This document shows, in pieces, positions 46,329-57,038 of a DNA stretch of 64,000 nt. Positions within the stretch are counted from its first letter, which is position 1. Every line of letters starts with the position of its first letter. Both the position numbers and the translations under genes were made by a program. The notes beneath the pieces were generated by a model that was not told where the DNA came from, did not search any database, and was given only the letters and a program-made list of their open reading frames with translations. This DNA is from Spiroplasma_E sp902809815 (lineage in GTDB: Bacteria > Bacillota_I > Bacilli_A > Mycoplasmatales > VBWQ01): assembly GCF_964030925.1 (NCBI RefSeq), contig NZ_OZ034992.1, positions 1,426,001 to 1,490,000 on the forward strand. The letters are read 5' to 3'.

Positions 46329-47485
46329 GACATATTCCGTAATTAAATTTTTTAAAAGTCAATTAATAATTTTAAAATTTATTTTATAATTTTGTTATTA
46401 ACAATAAATTTAGAAAAGTGTTGATAAAAATGATTTTTGAAAATTTAAAAAAATTAAAAAATGAAGAATTTTACAGATATTTTGGTATAAAACGTTTTCA
46501 TTTTAATGAAATGTTAGAAAAATTAATTGAAATAGAAAAATTAGAAAAAAATAAAGGTCGAAAAAATAAACTTTCAGTAGAAAAAAGATTAATGATGACT
46601 TTATTATACTGAAAAGAATATTATACTTTTTTTTCAAATGAGTATTAAATCTAAAATGAGCCCATCAAGTTGTTTTCAAAATATTACTTGAGTAGAAAAT
46701 AAACTTAGTAACCACAAAGATTACCAATTTTTAAAAGAAAGATATAAATTAAAAATTGATAAAAAACAAGAAAATTCAAATGAATTTCAATTTTATTTAA
46801 TTGATTCAACTGAGATTGAAATTGAAAAACCAACTAAAAAAAACTACAGTTAGAATATTTTTCTGGTAAAAGTTGAATGTATTCTATAAAATTTCAAATT
46901 GTATATGATTTTTTTAATAAAAAAATTGTTGATATTTTTGCTGATAATGGTAAAGTGCATGATTTTCAAATATTAAAAAATTCAAATCTTGAATTTTCAG
47001 AAAAAACAATAATTATTGGTGATTTAGGATATCAAGGTATACAAAATATTTATAAAAATACAATAATACCAATTAAAAGAACTAAAAATAAAAAATTAAC
47101 TAAACAAGAAAGAAAATACAATAAGATTGTATCTAAAATTAGAATTAAAGTTGAACATGTCTTTGCTTGATTGAAAAGATTCAAAATTTTAGTAAATAAA
47201 TGTAGAAAATCTAAATTTAGACTTATGTACTTAAGATTTAACTTACTTTGTGAAATTTTTAATAAAATAAAACCATTAAAATAAAAAAAATATTAAAAAT
47301 ATTTTTTAAAAATTTAAATTTTTATCGAGTTAATATAAAAATATTATTAACAATTTTTTGTTTAAAATGTAAACTCATTTTTTAAACTATTTTTTCAAAA
47401 AATATTTATTTCTATATTCAATAACACTAAATAGTTTTAAAACAATTTTATTGACAATTAATTAAATTTAATTACGGAATATGTC
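46329..47485 (+). mobile_element. IS-A copy 6, IS5-like
   Basis: 1,157 bp, perfect inverted ends. Flanks CATTA and CATTG; removing the element with one CATT restores the host reading frame, so this is the only IS-A copy here with a believable target duplication. Confidence 0.95.
46418..47284 (+). pseudogene. IS5-like transposase, orfA frameshifted (IS-A copy 6)
   Basis: As at 23200-24065, but the T7 run near 46628 has become T8 and breaks orfA before the first Asp. The A8 junction is kept. Confidence 0.75.
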
Positions 47486-48413
47486 CATTGCAGCAGCAGT
47501 AACAACTACATGATTACTAAATGTTGATCAAAGATGAATTAATGATGTAATAAAGTATGAATTATTAACAGGTGAATTAGCAACACTTATAGTTTGACAA
47601 CAAGGACTAATAACCTTACGCGATCATTTAAAAATTTCACCAGTAAGAAGACTAAAAATAATATCAGCACTTGCCATCATAAGATTATGTTGTGTTTTTT
47701 CATTAGTAACGTCAAGAATATTAGTTATTCAATCATTAGATGGATGAAGTTTATTATCTGTAATATTAACTGAAAATACTCTTTGTGTAGTTCGTGCAAA
47801 CACAACAATAGGAATAATTCCTAATGCAGCGATAATAAAATATCAATTAATAGGTGTTTTTTGTTTTATTTCTGTAAAAGTACTTAAATCTAATGATTTT
47901 AAATCACTAAGGTATGCATTTTCATTTTCATATATTTTAAATTTTTGTTCAAATTGATTATTTTCATCTAAATTTGATAATTCTAAAATCACTCTACCGT
48001 TTTTCAAACGAATAGTTTTCTGTCATTTTAAATCATTAGAAATATCAATAACATTTTCATGAATCATTATACCAGAATATACTACACCAGGTTCAAATCT
48101 CGTACGATATTTTCAACGTTCATTAATATCCAATCTTTTTTGTGTTATTCCACCATAACGACTATTAGTATCATCTATTCACTCTTCTTCATCGCTTGTT
48201 GAAAATTGATCTTGACTTTCTGTTCTTGTGTAATTAATATTGTCTTTATTTCTAACTTCTAAATTTTCTTGATGATATCCATTAACATGTTCTTGACTTG
48301 TTGAAGGCTGATCTTGATTTTTGATTGCATTGTAATTATTGTTATTTTTATTTAATAAAGGTGTTTGTTCTGAATTCTTTTTTGTTTTCATTTTTCCCCC
48401 TTTTAATTATAAA

Positions 48414-48448
48414 AGTCCTGCTTTACTTTTAATAAGTAAAATAGGACT
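48414..48448 (-). terminator. leader hairpin/attenuator before the membrane-protein gene
   Basis: AGTCCT…TTTACTT and AAGTAAA…AGGACT form a two-part stem with TTTTAT following on the minus strand, about 15 nt before the ribosome site of the gene at 48391. The remaining stretch 48449-48719 is AT-rich without a gene. Confidence 0.45.
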
Positions 48449-48719
48449 ACTTAAACATACATTTCAATTGAATGACATTCTCTTTTAATACTTATAAATA
48501 AAAATTATAATTAATAAACTAGATTGTTACTAAATTATTTTTATTTTTTTACAATAAAAGAGTGTAAATAAAAATTAGAAATTTTAAAAAAATTTAATAG
48601 TAACTAATACTAACTATGATATATAATTTTTATGATTTAACTTTACCATATTTAAGTTAAAAAAAATAGAAAAATAATAATATCAGTATGGTTATTAAAA
48701 TGGTTCAATATATATTTTA

Positions 48720-50135
48720 TTAAAGAAGATTTTGTTGTGAATTTGAACAACTGTTTAAAAAGGGATTATTTAATTCTTCATCATTTGCTGATTGTTTATC
48801 AAATTTTTTTCATCAGTTACTTTTTGATCTTGTAATAATGGCATAGTTTCCGTTGAAATTAATGGTGAATGTGGTGTTTCATTATTTTTTATCTCTAACA
48901 ACAAATTTTTAATTTCAATATTTTTAGCATTTATTATTTCTTTAATTTCTTTATTTTTATTAATACATCCAAAACTAAAAACTTTAATAACAAAATTTAA
49001 AATTGGATTTATCTTTTTTTCTCTAACTTGACAATATCACTTTTTAATTTTGTTATTTTTTCTTGTTTTAATGATAATTTATCTTCTAAATGTCTTTCTT
49101 CTTGTTTTATTTTATATTCTTCTTCAGTTATGAATATAATAAATGAAGATCCTAAACATGAGTTTATTTCATTTATTTTTTCTAATATTTGTTTTTGTTT
49201 ATTAGGTGGATGAGTATCAAATTCCGCTTTTGATAAGCAAATTTGTTTTATATCACGTGCAAATAAGATTCTAGAATAAATATGAGCCTCTATATAATTT
49301 CCTTCACTTTTACCATAATTACGATGAGGAACAAAATTTTTTCCATTAGCTTTATTAATTAAACTTTCTAAACAATTATATCCAAATAAATCATTTTGAC
49401 AATATCTTATAAATCTTGGGAAGTGTAAAAAAGTAGATATTTTATCTTTTAATTTCCCACCACTGAACGTAGGTGGTGAATACGTATCATAAGGACTATA
49501 TGTACAATTATGTTTTACATAATCTTTTAGTATAATAAAAGATTTTCCATACATAGGAGCTCCACCCATAGGATTTTCCAAAAAATCTAATGCTGCATAG
49601 CAAGGTCTACTTGTTCACTGAAAATTAGCACTTCTTTTTGTTTGATCGCCAGTAGGGGTTGAAAAACGTCCAAATTTTTCATACTTACTATTTTATCAAA
49701 TAATTGATTTAGATAAAATGCAACTTCCTCTATACTTGCTCGACCTACATTATAGTTAGAAATTTCATTTAGTTTTTCCTTATAAGCAAAACAGTTTAAA
49801 ACCTCTGGTCATTTATTATTAATATCGTATATTTTTGAAAAATCAAAATTAATTGTTAACCTTGATGATTGTAATATTTTAGTAATCTTTTCTAATAAAT
49901 CTTTTGCATTTTCTTGACTCATCTTGCATTTTTTAGATAATATTTTTAAAGCAGATTCATAATCTTCTTGTTGAGAGGATTCGCATAGTTCATAAATTTG
50001 ATGTAAAATTTCACTTCTAAACAATTGACCATAAATCTCTTTTTTTAATCTTTCTTCATCTTTTGAATTATTTGATGAAGTTGAAGGCAAACCACCATTA
50101 ATATGTGATAAATCAGATTGTTTGTTATATGCCAT
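48720..50135 (-). pseudogene. DUF3626-like/effector-type protein with three 1-nt frameshifts
   Basis: ATG 50135 behind GAGGAGAT. Polar start (INGGLPSTSSNNSKDEER), helical region to about residue 160, then a conserved-looking core RSANFQWTSRPCYAALDFL, NPMGGAPMYGKSFIIL, TYSPYDTYSPP and EGNYIEAHIYSRILFARDIK, which resembles what I remember of the DUF3626 family. C-terminal coiled coil, a short hydrophobic segment and an acidic tail. Three losses of one A in A4-A8 runs (near 49690, 49017 and 48815) break one original frame of about 470 aa. Function unknown; a host-directed enzyme is a guess. Confidence 0.5.
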
Positions 50136-50257
50136 AATATTTATCTCCTCTATACTTAAGATGGACATTTGATATCTATTTTATTGGTTTAAGCAATAGA
50201 GTATTTCTAATACACCTATTGTATTTTTTATGTTTTTTATTTATTAAATACAATAAA

Positions 50258-50290
50258 AACTCATTTATTTTTAAATTAAAATAATGAGTT
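50258..50290 (-). terminator. terminator downstream of alaS
   Basis: AACTCATT / AATGAGTT arms extended by A/T pairs, with TTTTTATT following on the minus strand. The same arm sequence recurs at 59763-59813. The stretch 50291-50545 has no gene. Confidence 0.6.
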
Positions 50291-50545
50291 AAAAAACCAA
50301 TATTTAGTTTACACTTAGTTATTTTATTAAATTTTAGAAAAAATACAAGTTATTAATTAAAAAATGTATTTTTTCTAAAATTATTATCACTACTATTTTT
50401 CTATATTTCATCAATAAGAAATTATAAAAGATTATGCAATTACTATAATAATGTTATATATGATTGTAAAACATTATTGATGTTGAACATATATTATTGT
50501 ATATCATATAATATTTATATAAATTAATACATATAAGCATTAAGT

Positions 50546-53272
50546 TTAATATATAATTTTATTAATTTCTTTTTCTGTAATAAACTTATCAATCTTCCCT
50601 TGCGCTAAGATTGGGCTACCGCCACCCTTACCATTATATGTTTTTAATATTTTTTGTAAAATATTATTACTTTGATACTGTTTATTATTATGCAATTCTT
50701 TACTTGAAGCAACTAATACTAAATATTCTTGATTATTAATTTTATTAATAAAAATAATAATAATATTTTGATATTGATTACGATAATGTTCAATTATTTC
50801 TCTTAATGTTTTAATATCTAAATTTTCAAAATTTGCAATTAATAGTTTATAATTATTTTCATTTTTTGGAACTAAAGTTAAATATTTTTTCACTATCTTC
50901 TGACGATTTAATTCTTCAAAATTAATTTGTCATTTTTTAAATAAACTATGTAATTCTAGTAATAACATTTTTCCTTTTCTTCAATCAGCAGCTACCACTT
51001 TTAAATTATTAATAGCATCATATATTTTTTCAATTTCTTCTTCTTGCATACGGTTATCTTTATTTTTTTGATATTGAATAAATAAACTATTGCTTTGTTC
51101 TTTAATCATCATTATTTGTTGTGTTAAGTATTCATTAATAGTTTTTAATGATGTTAAAGCATGAATTCGATAAGAACCAGATCCTTTTGACTCAACATTA
51201 GTTATTAATAATTGTTCTACTTCTTGTGAATTATAACAATGAGTACCCCCACAAAGTTCAATTGAAAAATCACCAAACTTAATTACTCGAACTTTTTCTT
51301 CATATTTTTCACCAAAAAAAGCTAAAGCTCCAATTTTGATTGCTTCTTCATATGTACAATAAATAATTTCACAAGGATATTTACCTTTAATTCATTTACT
51401 TACTTGTTGTTCTATGCTTATAATTTGTTCTAAAGTTAACATTTCATAATGACTAAAATCTAATCGTAAATATTGATAATTATTAAAACTTCCAGATTGC
51501 ATAACATGTAAACCTAATAATTTTCTTAAAGCAGCATGTAATAAATGAGTTCCTGAATGATTTTTTCTTGTATAAAAACGATGTGAACTATTAATTTGTG
51601 CTTCAACAATTTCTGTTTGTGTTAATTCACCTTTTACTTCCACTTGATGAATATGCTGTTTTTGTGGTCCTTGTTGTACATCAATAACAGAGGCCGTTCC
51701 ATTTTCTCCTTTGATAATACCATCATCAGATGCTTGCCCCCCCTTTTCTGCATAAAAAGGTGTTTCATTTAAAATTAAATAACCTTTTTCATTTTTTAAA
51801 AATTTTACCTCATGCTCTGATTTAAACATAAAAACAATATTTGTATTTATTTGTTCTTTATCATAACCAACAAAGGTTGAAGGAACTTTTAAATTAGTTA
51901 GTAATGAAGATTGAATTGTTAATGCTTGATGATTAATTCTTACTTTTCTTGTATTATCTTTAGTGTTATCCAATAACTTTTGAAAACCTTTTAAATCAAC
52001 AGTCGCATTTTCTTCATTTGCAATCTCTAATGTTAATTCAATAGGATAACCATAGGTATCAAATAATTTAAAAGCCGCAGTTGCATCTACTTTTTTATTA
52101 TCTTTAATAACTTGTAATAATAATTGTTTTCCTGTTATCAATGTTGTTCAAAATTTTAATTCTTCGATTTTAATAATATTAGTTACTAAATCGACTTTTT
52201 TATGTAATTCTTGATAATGTTGACCCATAACTTTGATAATAATTGAAACTAACTTAAACAAAAATGGTTCATTAATATTAAGTTTTTGTCCATATACAAC
52301 AGCTCTTCTAATCAATCTTCGTAATACATAACCACGATCTTTATTACTAGGAAAAACACCATCACTAATTGCAAAAACTAAGCAACGAATATGATCAGCA
52401 ATAATTTTAAATGCAGTATTAATAGTTTTTTGCTTAATCTCTTGTGTAAAATAATTATTAATATCATAACGAAAATTTGTCAATTTTTCACATTCATGAA
52501 TAATATTTTGAAATAAATCAGTATCAAAGTTAGTTGGCACATCTTGTAAAATTGCTACTAGTCTTTCTAATCCTGCACCAGTATCAATATTTTTTCTTGG
52601 TAAATCAGTATAATTATTTTTGCCATCATTATTAAATTGTGAAAAAACAATATTTCAAATTTCAATATAACGATCATTTTCAATATCATCTTTTAATAAT
52701 TTAATACCAATATTTTTAGGATCATATTTAATACCACGATCATAATAAATTTCAGTATTAGGACCACAAGGACCTTGACCCATATCTCAAAAGTTAGTAG
52801 ATCTTGTACCTTTAATAATACGCTCTTTTGGTAATTTAATAATATTTAATCATAAATTATATGTTTCTTCATCTTCATTAAAAACTGTTACATATAATAA
52901 ATTAGCATCTAAATTTAATCACTTTTTACTAGTTAAAAATTCTCATCCTCAAACAATAGCTTCTTTTTTAAAATAATCACCAATTGAAAAATTACCTAAC
53001 ATTTCAAAAAAAGTTTGATGTCTTGCTGTAATACCAATATTTTCAATATCATTAGTTCTAATTGCTTTTTGTGAATTTGCTAATCTTTTAGCAATTGGGG
53101 TTTGTCGTCCATCAAAATATGGTTTTAATGTAGCAACTCCAGAATTAATCCACAATAGTGAAGGATCATCATTTGGAACAAGTGATGCACTTTCTAAAAT
53201 GTGATGATCATAACTTTTAAAAAAATTTAATCAAGTTGTTCTAACTTTATCTGTTGTTCATTTTATTGACAT
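50546..53272 (-). CDS. alaS: alanyl-tRNA synthetase
   Basis: 908 aa. Charges tRNA-Ala. Class II catalytic domain (FFEMLGNFSIGDYF, DTGAGLERL), editing domain with the zinc-type motif NHSGTHLLHA and CGGTHC, and a C-terminal oligomerisation part with GKGGGSPILAQG. GAGGAG precedes ATG 53272. Intact over 8 TGA Trp codons. Preceded by an alanine T-box. Confidence 0.95.
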
Positions 53273-53297
53273 AATAATTTCTCCTCAAAATAATAAA

Positions 53298-53455
53298 AAT
53301 TCCTATCAAAATAGGAACGTTTTTTAACGCGGTACCATCCTAATTCATTTACAAAGTAAATGCACTTAATTAATGATTAAAATTGTTAAATTAGGAGCTT
53401 CTAATTAATAATGGTTAAGTGCTTACACTATTCACTCTCGCTGAAAACTAATTAT
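53298..53455 (-). ncRNA. T-box riboswitch (alanine) of alaS
   Basis: On the minus strand: stem I with a specifier region AGAAGCTCCT (GCU, Ala), then the T-box GGATGGTACCGCG (53328-53340), then the terminator CCTATTTTGATAGG with TTTTTATT (53298-53318). Binding of uncharged tRNA-Ala would favour the antiterminator and alaS transcription. A TATAAT lies at 53466-53461, just upstream. Confidence 0.88.
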
Positions 53456-53466
53456 TATTAATTATA

Positions 53467-53742
53467 CTTATCTAATTTAGATTAATATAAATATTAATTT
53501 TAATATTAACCATAAATATTAGTTATTACAAGCAAAAAGATAAAATTATGAAATATTTTTATAAATTAAAAAGAAAAAAAATATTAATTATTAACTTTAT
53601 AGAATAAAAATTACAAGAAAGATTTTTTCTATTTAATCAAAAATATAATTTAACTGGTATTTTTTTTATTGTATATTCATTTTTTCAGATATAAACTTTA
53701 GTTAAGATTTGCTTAGAGTAATTTTAAAAAAACAAGTATATA
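53467..53742. other. gene-free AT-rich stretch
   Basis: Between the alaS promoter and the phage hairpins. Only very short frames; nothing supported. Confidence 0.4.
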
Positions 53743-53812
53743 GGGACTACGTCCCTCGCCACTACGTGGCTCACCCAAATTATAGTCCCAGTAGGTTCAC
53801 TGGGACTATAAT
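53743..53812. repeat. three tandem GC-rich hairpins, plectrovirus intergenic region
   Basis: GGGAC-TAC-GTCCC (53743-53755), GCCAC-TAC-GTGGC (53758-53770) and a 14-bp stem ATTATAGTCCCAGT / ACTGGGACTATAAT (53779-53812). Their GC content stands out in this genome. They follow directly on the Zot-like gene, the place where filamentous phages carry terminator, packaging hairpin and replication origin. Confidence 0.7.
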
Positions 53813-53817
53813 CATTT

Positions 53818-54678
53818 TTATTTATCTTTATTTTTAGGTTTATCTTTTTTCTTTAAAATATTATCCAATTTATCCAAACCAGCAGACTTAATATCACTAT
53901 AAGTCATATCAATACTACTTGCTTCTTTAAGGTATTTCTTAGGTGACAATTCACTTTTAAGTTCATGCACATAATGTAAAGCACGTGAATTATACCTTTT
54001 TAACCAGTGTCTAGGAAAAAATAAAGTCATAGCCATTGCTTCACCACTATAACTTGGAGGCATAATACCTCTTTTAATCATTTTCTTTGTTCTGCGACGT
54101 GAAAATACTACTTTATTATAATCCTCAATATTAGTATATAAATTAATATTAAATACAACAAAAAATAATAAAACACGCATTCTTTTAACTTGAACTATAT
54201 ATTCTACTTTTTCTCTTGCTTGTACTGGTATTCTATTAGGGTGTTGTTCAATCAAATACATTGTACCATTAAACATGTGACCTATTAACTTACAAAATTG
54301 TCCTAAACTTTCTTGTTGATTTTTAAACTGTACTCCTAAATCATTAGAATTTATTTTTAATGCTAATTCATCTAAAATTATTAAATCTTGTTCCTCAAAA
54401 GCATAATTACTTGCTAACTGATTAAAAGTAAAAACATCGTTATAATTAACCAAATAAGAATAACCAGTCTTTAACTTAATAGGGAAAGGACTAACTACTC
54501 GTTTCTTATGAGTTTGTGCTAAACAACAAGCAAGGGCAGATTTGCCAGTTCTTGGAGGTGCTGAAATAATATAACTACCAACTCGTTTTAAAATTTTAAC
54601 ATTACGAATAGTTATAAGAATGGGATAAATAATTATAATCAAACCTATAACTAACAACACATAACCATATCAAGGCAT
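53818..54678 (-). CDS. plectrovirus Zot-like assembly ATPase (pI type)
   Basis: 286 aa. ATG 54678 behind AGGAG; start MPWYGYVL then a membrane helix (VIGLIIIIYPILITI), then Walker A SAPPRTGKSAL and Walker B DLIILDEL. This is the layout of inovirus/plectrovirus Zot-like proteins that power virion extrusion. Basic C-terminal tail. Ribosome site overlaps the stop of the gene upstream. Confidence 0.85.
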
Positions 54679-54949
54679 AATAAACTCCTAACCTATAATT
54701 AAACTAATTGCTCTAACAAATAATCATAAAGGTATAATATTTTCTATTCCACTAACAATATCAACATTTAAAGCAGTACTAATCGTATCTGAAAAAATAT
54801 GTCGTAATAAACTATCTGTTGTAAAAAGAAATTGTCTTAATGGTTCAACTGGTAAAACTTTACCAACAACACCATAAAGTACTCATCTAAAAGCATTACG
54901 TAAATGTCCAAAGACATCATATCAACTTGGTCTTTCATATTTGGGATTA

Positions 54950-56079
54950 GGTGGTTGGCCCTTAATTACTGGACCATTTTTGATATAAAATTCTAAATTT
55001 TAATTTGTAAAATTGGTGGTTTTAGAAATTTAAAATGTATTCTTTCATAATTATAAAACATAACATATTGATTTACATCATTTATAGCTTCATTGATGGA
55101 TAAATATTGATTTGATCCTTTAGGTAGTCATTCTTGAGATAAATGAGAAAATCAGTTTTCAGATAATACATTACCACCAATATCATAAGGTTGTTTTTTG
55201 CTTAAAATTATTTGTTTATCCTCTGCTCATTTTGTGATATCCTGACAATAAAATTCGTTGGCGTTATCTGAATGTAAAATAACATTTTTTACTTGATTTC
55301 AAGAAAATTGTTTGTTGATTTTTTCAAGAGCAGGAAGAATTAAATCCTGATATGATTTATTAGGAGCAATATTATAACTAACAACATTATTTGAATAAAA
55401 ATCAATAATTACAAAAAGATATAATCATCCTTCTTTAGTATTTATTTGTTTAGTGTCCATTGATCAAATTTGATTTGAAGAGGTTGTACTTTTATAATCT
55501 TTGTTTACTTTATCCATTGTAGGTATTCACTTATTTGGATTTTTTTTGTTTTTAGGATAGTTATTTTTAGTTTGTTTTAATCCTTGAATATTGTGTTCTT
55601 TCATAATTTTTCGCATTTGTTTTATTGATAATTCTATATTTAAAATGATATTTTTTTCTTGTTTTAATCACTCTTTAAAAGCTGAAAAAATTCTTAAATA
55701 TCCATAAATTCTGCCTTTTCTTGTAGAATGAAATTCGATTAAAAGTTGGCATATTTTTTGATATTTATGATTGCATTTAATAATATGATTTTCTTCTTTT
55801 TTAATAGGTTTTTGTTTATTTTTTAAAAAGTAATATGTTGATCTGTTTAATTGAAGATATTGACATAGGTTTCTAATTGAATATTGATTTTTACAATCAT
55901 CAATAATTTTAATTTTTTCTTTGATATTTAATTTGTTAATTACTAATGCTATTTGTTTAATTTTATCCATTAATAAAAATCCTTTCAGGTTAAAATTAGT
56001 GTTAATTATATAACACAATTGTTTTTAGAATACATTCAGGTTTTTTAAATTAATGGTCTAGTAAAAAGGGCTAAGTGGC
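54950..56079 (-). mobile_element. IS-B copy 4, IS3-like (reference length)
   Basis: 1,130 bp, one right-end AAGTGGC, flanked by the 3-bp target duplication TTA (54947-54949 and 56080-56082). Host frame is restored by its removal. Confidence 0.95.
54993..55970 (-). CDS. IS3-family transposase (IS-B copy 4)
   Basis: Intact 325-aa copy of the protein described at 57148-58125. Confidence 0.9.
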
Positions 56080-56107
56080 TTAAAAGGACTATTTGGTGGC
56101 ACTGGCG

Positions 56108-56948
56108 TTATATTTTCACTTGAAAAATATTAACTTGACCAAAATTTAACTGTGGTGACATATAAGAATATGAATCACCGTGAACGTCAAAAAATACTGT
56201 TAAATGTTTTAAACTTGGTACACGAATAGGCAAAGTAACAAAATTATATAAATCTTGTTGATAAATATCATTATCCACTTTACCTTTAAAAACATACTTT
56301 GTATTACCAACATAATCTAAAAAACTAAAAGTAAAATTAGCAGTAAAAGTTTTAAAACGTTCATATTCAAAATAAAACATAAATCCTTGAATATAAAAAC
56401 TCAAAGGTTTATCAATTTCAAAATTTAACTGTGTTTGAAAATTTATAACTCTCCTATCGTTATTAACAAAATTCAAATGATTAGTATTCTTTTCTGAAAC
56501 ATAATTATGATTAAACATAATACGTGAAAATTCATCCAATTGTTTTCTATTAAAAGTATAAACGCCAGACCCCATATTTATCTGTTGTTTTGGAACACCA
56601 ACTGTATCACTATAATAAGAACATATATAAGTACCCTGATTACCAATATATTCACCACTAACTAATTTTAATTATCAAAATGGTTATCAATTTGATGATA
56701 ATATTAAAACTAACTTTATTAATAACGAAAATAAATTAATGTATCAATTTAATAGTGTTGATAATATTAAAAGCAAAATTTCATGGTATTGTTGCTCAAT
56801 CATCAAAATTATGATACTTAACATGTTTAACCATTTCTTTTGTAATATCATAATTAACAACATTATGGTCATTTGAAGCAATTAAACTAGTTGGTGCTTG
56901 AACAGAAGTATTTACAACAAAAAACAATTTAGCAAATTTAAATCACAT
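56108..56948 (-). pseudogene. plectrovirus adsorption-type protein (pIII position) with inverted segment
   Basis: ATG 56948 opens MWFKFAKLFFVVNTSVQAPT, a signal-like start, and reads to ATIPW; the frame then fails. The C-terminal 190 or so residues (from KLVSGEYIGNQG to NIFQVKI at 56108) are intact. Between them, about 56664-56780, the plus strand instead reads a natural frame (NYQNGYQFDDNIKTNF, then KLMYQFNSVDNIKSK). Turning this segment round gives a continuous protein of about 275 aa. Position between coat-like and pVI-like genes fits the adsorption protein. Confidence 0.6.
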
Positions 56949-56950
56949 AA

Positions 56951-57031
56951 TTATTTACCAAACAAACATCTTAAAACTCATCATAAACCATAAAATATAA
57001 TAAATCCAATAAAAAACTGCGTTCCATAAAC
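56951..57031 (-). pseudogene. plectrovirus small coat-like protein, C-terminal fragment
   Basis: Last 26 codons only: YGTQFFIGFIIFYGLWWVLR then CLFGK, a hydrophobic helix with Trp pair as in small filamentous coat proteins. N-terminus removed at IS-B copy 5. Ends 2 bp before the adsorption-type start. Confidence 0.5.
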
Positions 57032-57038
57032 GGTGGTT

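Larger units (their letters stand above)
45582..48391 (-). pseudogene. large membrane protein with Ser/Gln-rich N-terminus, split by IS-A copy 6
   Basis: ATG 48391 with AAAAGGGGG. About 550 aa in the restored form. Residues 1-70 are polar (EQTPLLNKNNNNYNAIKN, DQPSTSQEH, SQDQFSTSDEEE), then a soluble part with a beta-rich segment, a first membrane helix near residue 180 (WYFIIAALGIIPIVVFA), and further hydrophobic helices in the C-terminal half. Removal of IS-A copy 6 and one CATT restores the frame (…TAAA/MYTLDS…). Two more 1-nt shifts, near 46150 and in an A7 run near 45705. No family recognised; shares the PSTS-type N-terminus with the gene at 50135. Confidence 0.65.
54688..56103 (-). pseudogene. 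plectrovirus membrane protein (pVI-like position), split by IS-B copy 4
   Basis: Halves 54688-54946 and 56083-56103 onward join in frame when IS-B copy 4 and one TTA are removed (…NSPF/NPKYERPSW…). About 95 residues, with a hydrophobic C-terminal helix (IIPLWLFVRAISLIIG). It overlaps the end of the adsorption-type gene in another frame; the start codon is unclear (perhaps GTG 56096). Stop is TAG directly in the ribosome site of the Zot-like gene. Confidence 0.6.

Noticed and set aside
53473..53640. Short plus-strand frame (about 18 codons) near 53548
   Set aside because: No ribosome site, low complexity, no neighbour on that strand.
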